Shown in pieces: positions 18,485-27,860 of a DNA stretch of 64,000 nucleotides. Location of the stretch: contig NZ_CCVW01000004.1 in the NCBI RefSeq assembly GCF_000756815.1, positions 434,001 through 498,000 of the forward strand, written 5' to 3'. How positions within the stretch are numbered: position 1 is the stretch's first letter; each line of letters starts with the position of its first letter. The notes beneath the pieces are model-generated. The model searched no databases and had not been told where the DNA came from. It saw nothing but the letters and a program-made list of their open reading frames with translations. The stretch is from Legionella massiliensis (GTDB lineage: Bacteria; Pseudomonadota; Gammaproteobacteria; Legionellales; Legionellaceae). Both the position numbers and the translations under genes were made by a program.

Positions 18485-19882
18485 ATGAAACGACGAGAAG
18501 ACAGCTCTATCATTGATAGCTCAAATAATCAGAATAATAAAAGAGCAAGAATTGAGTCAGAAGGACAAATTACTACGATAGGACAATTTATAGATTTATT
18601 ATCTAATAATTATGAGGCTCTTAGTGCATATACAAGGGAAGCTCGTATTCAGCCAGATCTGCTCGAAGGATTTCTTTATAACTATAATTTGTCAGTTTAT
18701 TCAATAGAAATACTAAAGAAGTTGGCCGATAGCTTAAATCAATCTGAGTGCTACATTGCGGTCATGCATCTTTATTTTGAAAAAGCCTGCGCTGTGGGAA
18801 GTTATGAGTTAGTTGCATACATACTAGAGCATTGTGAGAATTTAGTGCCAGAGCATCACGAGCTAAGACCTTATAAAGAACTATTTTTAGCTTATCTAGC
18901 TGCTAAAGAAAGGGCCAAGAATTCAATTCATTAGTCCAATGTTTTGATTTATTGCAGCAATATCAACGGATTGAACCCGACAAATATGCCTTGTATTTAG
19001 CCTGTCTTTTCCGGAAAAAAGAGACAGCCAGCTTATTATTAAATCATCCAGATATTGATCCAAATTGTCTCTACTTAATAATGAATGAGAGAGATAGTTT
19101 TGATTTCGATCCAGCAGGATTAGCTGATAGTAATTTATCGGAATCCTTGATTGGCTGGATTGTTGCTGCTGATGTCGATGGATCTATTGGCGATTCATTA
19201 CTGAAAATCGCAGAGAGATTAGAGTCTGAGCTAATCCTTGATCTTTTATGCTGTAAAATCTTAGTACCGTTAAGAAAAAGCGATTCAGAGTCATTAATTA
19301 ATGCCTTGAAGAGCTTTGCTGCCTTAGATAGGGTATTTTTTCGAGAAAACTACTTGTTAGCCGCTCTTTTTGGTGAGATGGGGAGCAGACAAATGGATGT
19401 TAAACCAGTGATGTCTTATATAGTAAACGATGATTCATATAATTGGGCTGCGAAGTTAGAAAAAATAGACGAGGATGAGTTAGACAATTTATTTTCTGAT
19501 TCAAATGCTAAGTTGGCTTGCGATATGATTGGAGTGTTATTAGCTGCACCACAGTTTTATCCGTTTATACTAGTTAGCCAAGGTTTGCTGTTTATATCAA
19601 GAGGGCTTAACAACTTTCAGACTTGTTTGCAGCGACAATATTAAGAAATTATCGATTGAAGAAATTCAGCAGAATCTTGTATTGCCATTACTAGAATGTT
19701 TTGAGCACAATCCGGAAATCATTCGGGGGCTAAGAGTGAGTTGGGCAGCTACAGCCATCTTTCCTGAAGCAAAATTGTTGTTAGAAGATTGTGCTACAAA
19801 TTATCCCGCTTTTTTTCAATCGCGTAGAAAAGCAGGTGGGGAAGTTAACGGTCATTGGGAGCAAAATTCTTTCGAAATTTAA
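18485..19882 (+). pseudogene. Frameshifted gene of unknown function
   Basis: Three consecutive open pieces in three different frames read as one protein. The first runs from ATG 18485 (AAGG site 8 bases upstream) to a stop at 18934. The second takes over in frame 2 around 18907-18934 and runs to 19644; its first 15 or so codons upstream of 18952 continue smoothly. The third takes over around 19610-19630 (SDNIKKLSIEEIQQN) and ends at 19882. Joined, it gives roughly 460 residues of helical, Leu-rich sequence with a basic, polar N-terminus (KRRED, NNQNNKRAR). The middle (CAVGSYELVAYILEH, TASLLLNHPDIDPN) recalls ankyrin-type helical repeats, weakly. Two independent frameshifts argue for decay rather than a single sequencing error. 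Confidence 0.65.
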
Positions 19883-20170
19883 ATAGACTCCAGGATCATC
19901 GTTGTTCTTGCTTAATCAGCGCGAGGCTTGGCTACACCAGGCTTCGGTTCTTCATTTTGACAAAATCTGCGCTTAAAGACAGCTTAAATGTTGCAGACCT
20001 AAAATGTAGCTCTTCTCTAAATTCAACCTACATCTGCGTATATCTAACTTATTGAAATTAAGCGAAAGCCTACAATTGAGCATAAAATATGCATGTTTAA
20101 ATTTGTTAAATATCAAAATTTGAACTAAGTTTAATTTAATGAACCAAATGAGCCAGAAAGGAGTCAGCCA

Positions 20171-20983
20171 GTGGACCCATTAGGTGAATTAGAAGATTCT
20201 TTAGCCTACATGTTTGAGCTGCAGAAAACACAAAGTCAGGGGAAATATATAAATCCCTTGATTGATGAATTGCATAAGGCCCTTGATAACTATAGGGAGG
20301 ACACAGGAGATTTGTCCGATTTGATAGATGCTTTAAGCAATGCTTATCCTGTGATTGAAAACTATGTTGATACCTATGAAGTCAAACAGAAAATGGACGT
20401 TTTGGCTGGTAATAAAGGGGAGTCCATTAGTTGGTATACACAAAGCAGGCCTAGCAATGCCCCTGCAATTGATTATGCAAGCCTGGTCTCCGAGGGAGAC
20501 AATGATTTTGTTTCTTGGCTTTCACAAAGAGTAGGGCAAAACTTTACGAAGCTTGATGGTGAAAGACAGGTGCAAATCCTATTGACTGAGCAAGGGCAGA
20601 AGGAGTTACGGGTCAAGTTGGGTGTTCATTTGCATAGAAATCCAGACTTCTTATTGAATTTGGCAATGATTTCTACAAAGAATTTTATCCGCCTGATTTC
20701 AAGCCGGCTTGGTTTCAAGTTTGAAAAAAAACAAATTGCTAAGGCTATTCATCATCATGGCAAATCATGGCTCGATGACAGTCTTGACCCCTTTGAGCAG
20801 GTTGAAAAGTTAATTGCCTTTCTTGATAAGAAACTAAGCCCCAAAGGTCATACTATTGAAAAATTACTAAATGACCCTATTGCCAAAGCTGAATTGGAAA
20901 AATCTCTTTTCATTCAGTTCTATAACAGCCCTGAATTTAAAAACAGGGAGGATGATGGGGATAATCAGTTAAAAATGGGGTAG
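20171..20983 (+). CDS. Hypothetical protein, 270 aa, GTG start
   Basis: I do not recognise this protein. It is soluble, largely helical and charged, with no signal peptide, and ends in an acidic, polar tail (NREDDGDNQLKMG). The GTG at 20171 has a good AAGGAG site 7 bases upstream, so the start and the gene are credible. Its flanks (a decayed gene upstream, repeats downstream), helical composition and hydrophilic tail would fit a Legionella Dot/Icm substrate candidate; this is only inference. Confidence 0.65.
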   Translation: MDPLGELEDSLAYMFELQKTQSQGKYINPLIDELHKALDNYREDTGDLSDLIDALSNAYPVIENYVDTYEVKQKMDVLAGNKGESISWYTQSRPSNAPAIDYASLVSEGDNDFVSWLSQRVGQNFTKLDGERQVQILLTEQGQKELRVKLGVHLHRNPDFLLNLAMISTKNFIRLISSRLGFKFEKKQIAKAIHHHGKSWLDDSLDPFEQVEKLIAFLDKKLSPKGHTIEKLLNDPIAKAELEKSLFIQFYNSPEFKNREDDGDNQLKMG

Positions 20984-21029
20984 TTAAAAATCTCCAGCCT
21001 CGTCACTTTAATTTAGCTTGTCCCCCAGA

Positions 21030-21226
21030 TCGCCGCGAAGGATTCCCTGAATGTAGCACAGTGCCAATCCCGGAGCTCCTTCACTGCGCTCACAAACACG
21101 TACGTCATGTCGAACACAGAGAGACATCTCCTGAGCGTAGCACTGAGATCCCTCACTATGTTCGGGATGACGGGGCCTTTATCGATATTTGCCCAAAAGG
21201 GGCTGAGTTGCTCAGGACGAACGGAA
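21030..21226. repeat. Repeat cluster: degraded and complete family B copies plus family D fragment
   Basis: A complete family B palindrome lies at 21099-21174, preceded by a degraded B-like piece (about 21030-21090) and followed by a family D stretch (21180-21226, TTTGCCC..GGGGCTGAGTTG). D recurs inverted at 27588-27630 and as a short match at 46132-46157. The cluster fills the gap between two convergent genes. Confidence 0.8.
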
Positions 21227-21228
21227 CT

Positions 21229-22710
21229 TTAATGCTCACTAGTTACCCGAAGAATCTCCGCAAGAGAAGTATCCCCAGCTAAAACGCGTTTGAAGCCGTC
21301 TTGGCGAATTGTAGGTACTGCGGGGCGTAGATGGTTATCAATAACTTGTAAGCTTTCATTGCGATGAATCATGCCGCGGAGGGCTTCATCCATCGGAATT
21401 AATTCGTAAATACCGGTTCTACCTCGATAACCATGATGATTACAATGTTCACAACCTTTGGGTTCTCTAACTAAGGATACATCTGTACTGGCATCAATAC
21501 CCATGAGTTCGCGCTCATCATCACGCAGGTTATGGGGCGTTTTACAATGAGGACAGAGCTTTCTCACTAAGCGTTGGGCGATTAGTCCAACAATACTTGA
21601 GGATAATAGAAAGGATTCAACGCCCATGTCATGTAGTCGGTTTAGGGCACCTAAGGCAGAGTTTGTATGTAAGGTTGATAAAACCAAGTGACCTGTGAGG
21701 CTAGCCTGTACAGCGATATCTGCAGTTTCCAGATCACGGATTTCTCCAATCATCACCACATCGGGATCCTGACGCAGGATAGCGCGTAAGCCCTTAGCAA
21801 AGGTCATTTGTACTTTGGTATTGACCTGAGTTTGTCCTATTCCTGGTAAATCATATTCAATAGGATCCTCAATAGTCAGGATATTGCGTGTGACCTGATT
21901 AAGTTCAGTGAGCATGGCATAAAGAGAAGTAGTTTTACCGGAACCGGTTGGTCCGGTAACCAAAATAATGCCATGGGGCTCGGCAATCATCAGGCGCATG
22001 GCATCCATGGTGCTTTGGGGCATCCCAAGAAGACTTAAATCAAGTTGGGCTGCTTGTTTATCAAGAATCCTTAATACAATCCGTTCACCGTGGTTTGAGG
22101 GAAGGGTTGATACACGTACATCAATATTGTGGCCGCCAATGCGCAGGGCTATACGCCCATCCTGAGGAATACGCTTTTCCGCTATATCCAGCTTAGCCAT
22201 AACTTTGACACGAGAAATAACTAGTGGGGCAATAGCGCGCTGAATTTCCAAAACCTCATGCAAAACACCATCTATGCGGTTACGGACTAATACGCGGTTT
22301 TCATAGGTTTCAATGTGAATATCAGAGGCTTGCTGTTTGATTGCCTGGGTAAATAGAGCATTGAGCAGACGAATAATCGGCGCATCATCCTGGTTATCAA
22401 GTAAGTCTTCACTGGTTGGTAACTGCCCAGCTAAGAGAGAGAGATCCATATCTTCTTCCATGCCCTCAGCAGCATCAAGAATTGACGATTGAGATTGGTA
22501 TAGCTGTGCTAAATGTTGTTGAAACTCAGCTTCATTGACTTCTTGAAATTTTAACTCGCCTTGTAATAAACGTTTTACCTCCGAAAGTACAGACAAAGAA
22601 GGGCTAGCTAAATGATAGACTTTGAGATTTTCACCCTCAGGAACAGCAATGATGCCTTGGCTTTTAGCAAAACTATAAGGTAGGCGTTTCGATTTATCGT
22701 TATTTTCCAT
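21229..22710 (-). CDS. gspE: Type II secretion ATPase GspE (LspE)
   Basis: The cytoplasmic motor of the type II secretion system, which in Legionella exports degradative enzymes. It has 493 residues. Walker A is GPTGSGKTT (253-261), the Asp box is NILTIEDPIEYD, and Walker B is VVMIGEIRD (318-326). A four-Cys zinc site (Cys386, 389, 420, 423) interrupts the C-terminal domain, as in GspE and PilB. The N-terminal domain (1-110) should bind GspL. It starts 4 bp after the secretin stop, so gspD-gspE form an operon. Other T2S genes are absent here, matching the split arrangement known in Legionella. Confidence 0.93.
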   Translation of the reverse strand: MENNDKSKRLPYSFAKSQGIIAVPEGENLKVYHLASPSLSVLSEVKRLLQGELKFQEVNEAEFQQHLAQLYQSQSSILDAAEGMEEDMDLSLLAGQLPTSEDLLDNQDDAPIIRLLNALFTQAIKQQASDIHIETYENRVLVRNRIDGVLHEVLEIQRAIAPLVISRVKVMAKLDIAEKRIPQDGRIALRIGGHNIDVRVSTLPSNHGERIVLRILDKQAAQLDLSLLGMPQSTMDAMRLMIAEPHGIILVTGPTGSGKTTSLYAMLTELNQVTRNILTIEDPIEYDLPGIGQTQVNTKVQMTFAKGLRAILRQDPDVVMIGEIRDLETADIAVQASLTGHLVLSTLHTNSALGALNRLHDMGVESFLLSSSIVGLIAQRLVRKLCPHCKTPHNLRDDERELMGIDASTDVSLVREPKGCEHCNHHGYRGRTGIYELIPMDEALRGMIHRNESLQVIDNHLRPAVPTIRQDGFKRVLAGDTSLAEILRVTSEH

Positions 22711-22714
22711 AGCC

Positions 22715-25153
22715 TTACTTTGTCATGGTAATAGGAGGCCTTGGCCTTAGGTTTGGTGGTGGTGCACTAAAGGGTTTAGGCAACTTGGCTCGGCTTAATG
22801 ACGGTAAAATCATCGATTCATTTTCTTTGTTATATTCTTCTTGACGCAGCCAATCGAGCTCATAGTCACGAATGTCATTGTATTTTCCACCAGAAATTTC
22901 GACTGCATCGCGCTCATTTCTTAAAATAACAGGTCGAATAAAGACCATTAATACTCGTTTTTCATGATTATTAATATTGTGTTGGAATAAACGACCAATA
23001 CCAGGAATATCGCCGACAATAGGTATTTTTTTATTGTCATCACCCAGGCTATTTTGAATTAGGCCGCCAAGGACAACGATATCACCACTTTCGATATGAA
23101 CGGAGGTCACAATTGCGCTGATATCAAAGATTGGGTTTGTCGAGTTAGCGGCGCTGGCTGGGTCGATAGTATCATTGCCCTGATCAATTTGTAGCTGAAT
23201 ACCTTTACCACGGGTAATTTGTGGTCTGACATAGAGATGAAGTGCCACATTAACGCGATCGAAGGTTTGATAGGGACTGGCTGTTGTTGTGCCTCCCGCA
23301 TTGTTAGGATAGTTGGTTGAGGCAACCGATACTTGTTTACCGACCAGAATTTTAGCTTGGCGGTTATCAAGTACAACCACGGAGGGGGTTGATAAAATAT
23401 TGGCTTTTTGCTGCGTTGCTAAGGCAAAAATTTCCGCCTGATAATCGTTAAGGTTGGTCTTTGAGTTAATAATTGCAAAGCCAGGTCTAAAGCCATCTAA
23501 GGGTTTTCCTGTTTGCCCATTAGAACCCCATTCTATACCCAAACTTTTAACATCACGCTCATTGACCTCAGCAACAAGCGCTTCAATGAGTAATTGAGCT
23601 GGACGAATATCTAATTGTCTGATCACTGCTTTTAGAATGCGGATAATGCTTACTGGCGCATTGATAATAATGGAGTTTGTGTTCGGTTCAGCGATTATTT
23701 GTACGGTTGGTTTGGTTGAACCCTCATTTTGAGTCGTAGCTCCGGTTGTATTTGCAGTAACTGATGATGAGGGTGTTGGCGTGTTTGGTTGGGCAGGCGC
23801 TTGGCTATTGCTATTACTACTACTTGAGTTAGGAGCAAGGTTCGAAGCAGGGTTGGTGCTATCTAATTCAGGTCTGGTGATCGTACCAATCGTTGTACCT
23901 ACATTGCCACTGAAATTGGCTTGGGCAATGCCCGCTAAGATAGGAACCAAGTCTTCTGCACGCAAATAGTTAAGATAAACAACTTGGGTATTAGCGTCAT
24001 AGCCAGCACCACCTTGGTTATCGAGACGTTGAATTAATAAACGCAGCTTGATTCGCTCAGTTTTAGTACCACTAAGCAAAATAGCATTAGAACGATCATC
24101 AACCGCAATCATCGTTTGGTTGTGTCCTGTACCTGCGTTACCCTGAGTTTTAACTAAATCTTTCAGGGTACTGGCAACATCCATGGCTAGCGCATGTTTT
24201 AAGCGAACCATATCAATACCATTCGCGGACGAGGTATCAACCTGTTTGATGATGTTTGATAGTTGTCTAATATTTGAAGCACGCCCAGAAAGAATAAGCA
24301 TATTTGAGGGAGGATAGGCTGCAATCGAGCTCCATTGTGGCATTAAAGGGCGCAATACAGGGACTAGCTGTTCTGAGGGTACATACTGAACCGGAATTAC
24401 TGCAACCATCATTTCATCACCACGCGGCGGGTTTCTGAGTTGGCTGAGCAGATCAGGTGAAATTGTTTTGGCGTCAATATTCGGAACAACCTTAATCACA
24501 TCACCACTAGGAATTGCTGCATAGCCAGAAACCTGGAGCATAGAAAGAAAGACTTGGTATAGCTCTTTATTGGACATAGGCTTGGAGGAAACAATAGAAA
24601 TTTTTCCTTGTACACGAGGGTCAATTAGAAAGTTTTTCCCTATTACTCGTGAAACCTCTCCAATTACTGCTCTGATATCAGCACTCCTTAAATTCCATAA
24701 TTTCTTATCTGATTTAGTTTTCGCTGGTTCCTCGTGGTTAGTATCCTCATCCTCTTCGTCCTCATTATCATTAATTTCATTGACTGGGGCAGGTGCAGCT
24801 TGCTGTTGAGCTGCTGGTTGAGGTTTAACTGTACTGCTAGGTTGCGCAGATTTATTTTCTGTATCTTCCTGAAGTTTCTTTTTTAGATCCTGGGCAACAG
24901 CATAATCGCTAACAGGGCCAATATTGACAAAGTACTCTTGTTGGTTTGTTGGATGATCAATAGTTATTGGCTGGCTAAGGGATGAGGAGAGCTTAAATTT
25001 CAGTTGCAAGGCATTATTTTCATGGGGGAAAGATCCAACACTCACAATGTAAGAGGGTTTACCATCCTTGCTAATAGTTTTAATAGCGACATTGGTAGCA
25101 AAAGCATAGTTTAGGAAAAATTGTACTAATATGTAAAACGCCAGTTTTCGCAT
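22715..25153 (-). CDS. gspD: Type II secretion outer-membrane secretin GspD (LspD) with SPOR-like N-terminus
   Basis: An 812-residue secretin that forms the outer-membrane channel. I start at ATG 25153, which gives a signal peptide ending near AFA; the open frame upstream is not secretin-like. Residues about 30-108 resemble a SPOR domain (YIVSVGSFPHENNA ... YFVNIGPVSDYAVA). A Pro/Gln/Glu-rich linker follows, then N0 (LWNLRSADIRAVIGEVSR), the N1-N3 repeats with a Ser/Asn/Pro/Thr-rich insert (roughly 490-550), and the secretin core ending in VPIVGDIPGIGRLF. The linker from N3 to the stop is proline-rich. A peptidoglycan-binding SPOR domain in place of a separate assembly factor is uncommon in GspD. 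Confidence 0.92.
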   Translation of the reverse strand: MRKLAFYILVQFFLNYAFATNVAIKTISKDGKPSYIVSVGSFPHENNALQLKFKLSSSLSQPITIDHPTNQQEYFVNIGPVSDYAVAQDLKKKLQEDTENKSAQPSSTVKPQPAAQQQAAPAPVNEINDNEDEEDEDTNHEEPAKTKSDKKLWNLRSADIRAVIGEVSRVIGKNFLIDPRVQGKISIVSSKPMSNKELYQVFLSMLQVSGYAAIPSGDVIKVVPNIDAKTISPDLLSQLRNPPRGDEMMVAVIPVQYVPSEQLVPVLRPLMPQWSSIAAYPPSNMLILSGRASNIRQLSNIIKQVDTSSANGIDMVRLKHALAMDVASTLKDLVKTQGNAGTGHNQTMIAVDDRSNAILLSGTKTERIKLRLLIQRLDNQGGAGYDANTQVVYLNYLRAEDLVPILAGIAQANFSGNVGTTIGTITRPELDSTNPASNLAPNSSSSNSNSQAPAQPNTPTPSSSVTANTTGATTQNEGSTKPTVQIIAEPNTNSIIINAPVSIIRILKAVIRQLDIRPAQLLIEALVAEVNERDVKSLGIEWGSNGQTGKPLDGFRPGFAIINSKTNLNDYQAEIFALATQQKANILSTPSVVVLDNRQAKILVGKQVSVASTNYPNNAGGTTTASPYQTFDRVNVALHLYVRPQITRGKGIQLQIDQGNDTIDPASAANSTNPIFDISAIVTSVHIESGDIVVLGGLIQNSLGDDNKKIPIVGDIPGIGRLFQHNINNHEKRVLMVFIRPVILRNERDAVEISGGKYNDIRDYELDWLRQEEYNKENESMILPSLSRAKLPKPFSAPPPNLRPRPPITMTK

Positions 25154-25442
25154 TAAACAACCATCTAATAATTGTAATACCACTTTGACGTGGCGACCCA
25201 AGCTGTTTCTACAACTAACAAAGACATCGCAACTAAGCCTAAGAAGATACATTACCGTCAGCACCAAATCAATGAAAGAGAGCTTTGAGTCGGACAAAAT
25301 TTTTAGAACAATTTCTGTTATCAAAATTTTAGATAAGTCATATCAATACATGCAGTTGTACATAAATAAGTCATATGGTTTAAAATCCTTTCTGCTTGAA
25401 ATAATTAATCAAGTACCTCTCATAATTTACAGGAAATAAAGA

Positions 25443-27509
25443 ATGCAACTAAAGCAAGAGTTAGAGAAAGAAATTGGTAATAGATCACAAGCTACTCCAG
25501 AAGAATTTCATTCCGCATACCTAGATAAAGAAAGTGGAAAAGAAGAGCTCGGTCACAGCCATCCCTATTATGAGAGATTATTTCTCTCTTTTTATAAGCA
25601 ATTAGTTGATAAATTAGACTTTTCGCGTCGAAATGATGATAAAAATGCCCCTCAAGCTGAATTTGAATCTTTAGTCTATGAAAGAGCAGAATCATTAACC
25701 CGTCATTTTATTAAACGAAAGGTAGGTGCTGTCCAAGAACCAGCTCCTTTTGATAGTCACTCGGGTTTATTCTTTGATCCTCATTTCCATCTAAACAGTA
25801 TCTACGTACAGGAGCATCCTGAATTTCTGTTACTGCTGCCAGCTTATGACAAAATTTATAATCTGCTGACTGATGCTTCGAAATCTGCAGAGCCAGAAAA
25901 GAGATTACTTAATGACGGGATCATAAGGGATGTCCAGTATTTTAATAACCATCCTCAATCTACAGAAAATCAGTCCGGCGATGTAGTAGTCAATGAAACC
26001 TCGGGTTATCACCGTGGAGGCAATCTTGTCTCTAAGAATATTTATAATGACAGCCATCACCACTCATCAGATTACTGTGGCCATGAATTTCGAACTAATG
26101 AGAGCGATTTAAGTAAATATATCGAGTTGATGATTAAAAAGGGAATGGAAACGATCCGTTTTCATATGGGAGAAACCTTGTTACCTATAGACGGGAAAGA
26201 ATCTGTTGAACTATTACTCAGATTAATAGACCAATATGCGGATGCTTTGCAGGGCAAAACCTTAAGAATAGGGCATGGCACGCATATGGGAATCGATAGC
26301 ATGATCCAATGTGCCCAAAAGCAACTCTTTGTTGAATCTTGTTTATCCAGTAATAAGGAAACAGGAGTTGTTGCGAAGCGCCATGAATATCCTTTAGGTC
26401 TAATGCTACTTTTAGATGTTCCAGTTGTGCTTGGCACCGATGGAGGAGATATGTATTACACCTCCCTTGCTAAAGAATATGCCTATGCTAAGAAGGTCTT
26501 AGCAAAATTTATTGAAAAAATAACCCAGAAATTACCTGAGCCTGTTGCCTTAGCGAATGGTGAGGTTTTGACCTGTCGCTATATCAAATCTTTGGATACC
26601 ATGCAGGTTTTAGCTAACATGCAAGATGATGATGTCGTTAGCTTTGCTGATTTGGCTAAATTAAAAGGACTTGAGGATCGTCTAAATATGGGGCGATTAA
26701 TCAATAACATGAATCAATTAGCCTATAAAATGACTGGGAATCAGGCATTTACTATTCAAGTTAACGAAAAAGACTATATTGAACCTAGCTTGCAAAACCT
26801 AGGAACGGCAAATACAACGACTACAACTACAACCATGAGTTCTGTAGGATTTTTCCCTAATAGCCTGGTAAAGGATTCCAATTCGAAAAGCAAATTAGTT
26901 TGCTCTTATAGTTATGAGGCTGAGGGGATGGCTATCCATTTTCCTAGTGTTGACGTTGCCGCTGCAAGATATAAAAAACTGCCAGATGCATGTAAAGCCT
27001 ATTGTTCCTTGAGGGGCTCGGAGATTATTCTAAGACATGCAAATCCAAGTAGGCAGCAGGGAGCTTATATTGCACGGAATGGTGAGATTGGATTGTCATT
27101 CGATAATAGTGCTGTTCGCGACAGATTTGCTGATTTAGTTGGAATTGAAGCTAAAGATGGAGCAGTCTACTTGAATAGCAAACCACATGATCCAAAGGCA
27201 GCTGATCAATCGCATAAAATTTTTATTGTGGACACTAAGTTTTTCCAAAACTCTTCAGCCACTAAATGTATTGCGGAGCTTACTTGTTATCGTAGAAAGA
27301 TTGAAGCTACTCCCTCTGCTCAAGCGGAAGTAAAAGCAATTAATTCGATGATTTATCGTCTCTTAGGCGATGCAAGCGTACAGTTCTCTTGGCAAGAGGT
27401 AAGAGCATTCAATAAGCCAGGATCACCCTTACAGAAAATTATTCAACATAGTGCTGCAGCAAAAGAGGCATTAGCGAATAACGAAGGGGATAAGTACTCT
27501 ATGCAGTAG
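25443..27509 (+). CDS. Adenosine-deaminase-like metal hydrolase with long C-terminal extension
   Basis: A 688-residue protein. Residues 105-350 follow the adenosine/AMP deaminase pattern: HFH (114-116) as the first metal pair; FHMGE (240-244), equivalent to HAGE with catalytic Glu244; RIGHGTHMG with H278 and H281; VESCLSSNKETG, equivalent to the ECCPxSN block; and the metal Asp333 in LGTDGGD. Around 100 residues precede this core, and about 230 follow a Thr-rich linker (near residue 460). The tail is not recognised. The usual final motif SLNTDDP reads VLGTDGGD, and the canonical substrate-side residues differ, so the substrate may not be adenosine. No signal peptide. It could be a purine salvage enzyme or an effector acting on host nucleotides. 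Confidence 0.7.
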   Translation: MQLKQELEKEIGNRSQATPEEFHSAYLDKESGKEELGHSHPYYERLFLSFYKQLVDKLDFSRRNDDKNAPQAEFESLVYERAESLTRHFIKRKVGAVQEPAPFDSHSGLFFDPHFHLNSIYVQEHPEFLLLLPAYDKIYNLLTDASKSAEPEKRLLNDGIIRDVQYFNNHPQSTENQSGDVVVNETSGYHRGGNLVSKNIYNDSHHHSSDYCGHEFRTNESDLSKYIELMIKKGMETIRFHMGETLLPIDGKESVELLLRLIDQYADALQGKTLRIGHGTHMGIDSMIQCAQKQLFVESCLSSNKETGVVAKRHEYPLGLMLLLDVPVVLGTDGGDMYYTSLAKEYAYAKKVLAKFIEKITQKLPEPVALANGEVLTCRYIKSLDTMQVLANMQDDDVVSFADLAKLKGLEDRLNMGRLINNMNQLAYKMTGNQAFTIQVNEKDYIEPSLQNLGTANTTTTTTTMSSVGFFPNSLVKDSNSKSKLVCSYSYEAEGMAIHFPSVDVAAARYKKLPDACKAYCSLRGSEIILRHANPSRQQGAYIARNGEIGLSFDNSAVRDRFADLVGIEAKDGAVYLNSKPHDPKAADQSHKIFIVDTKFFQNSSATKCIAELTCYRRKIEATPSAQAEVKAINSMIYRLLGDASVQFSWQEVRAFNKPGSPLQKIIQHSAAAKEALANNEGDKYSMQ

Positions 27510-27522
27510 AAACTGGTAATTT

Positions 27523-27836
27523 CCGCGGCCTGGCCCTGAGAGATGGCCACAAAAATTAGACAGTAAAAATCCAGTGACTTACTTACCCCGTTCGGGCTGA
27601 GCAACTCAGCCCCTTTGGGGCAAATATCAGGAAAGAACTTCGAATCAGAAGCCCCTCATCTATCCTTCAGACACCGTTCTTTGATAGGAGTGGCGCAAGC
27701 CACGTCTCGAAGGCTTTGCACAGAGGCTTCGAGACAGCGCTTTGCGCTTCATCAGCCCGAGCGAGCCTGGTGCGGTCTGGTCAAAACAGTTTTACTGTCT
27801 AAATTTAGTGAGGATCTCTCAGGACTTGCCCGCGGG
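27523..27836. repeat. Large nested palindrome with family D core
   Basis: The outer arms 27523-27569 and 27789-27836 are inverted copies of each other (CCGCGGCCTGGCC.. against ..CAGGACTTGCCCGCGG; the inner ends ATTAGACAGTAAAA and TTTTACTGTCTAAAT are perfect). Between them lie a family D copy (27588-27630) and further inverted pieces around CTTCGAGAC. The 314-bp structure fills the gap between two convergent gene ends. Confidence 0.8.
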
Positions 27837-27860
27837 ATCTATTTAATCTATATCGCGATT

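Noticed and set aside
21061-21282. 73-codon open frame across repeats B and D
   Set aside because: Composed of repeat sequence; the same repeats elsewhere do not preserve a frame.
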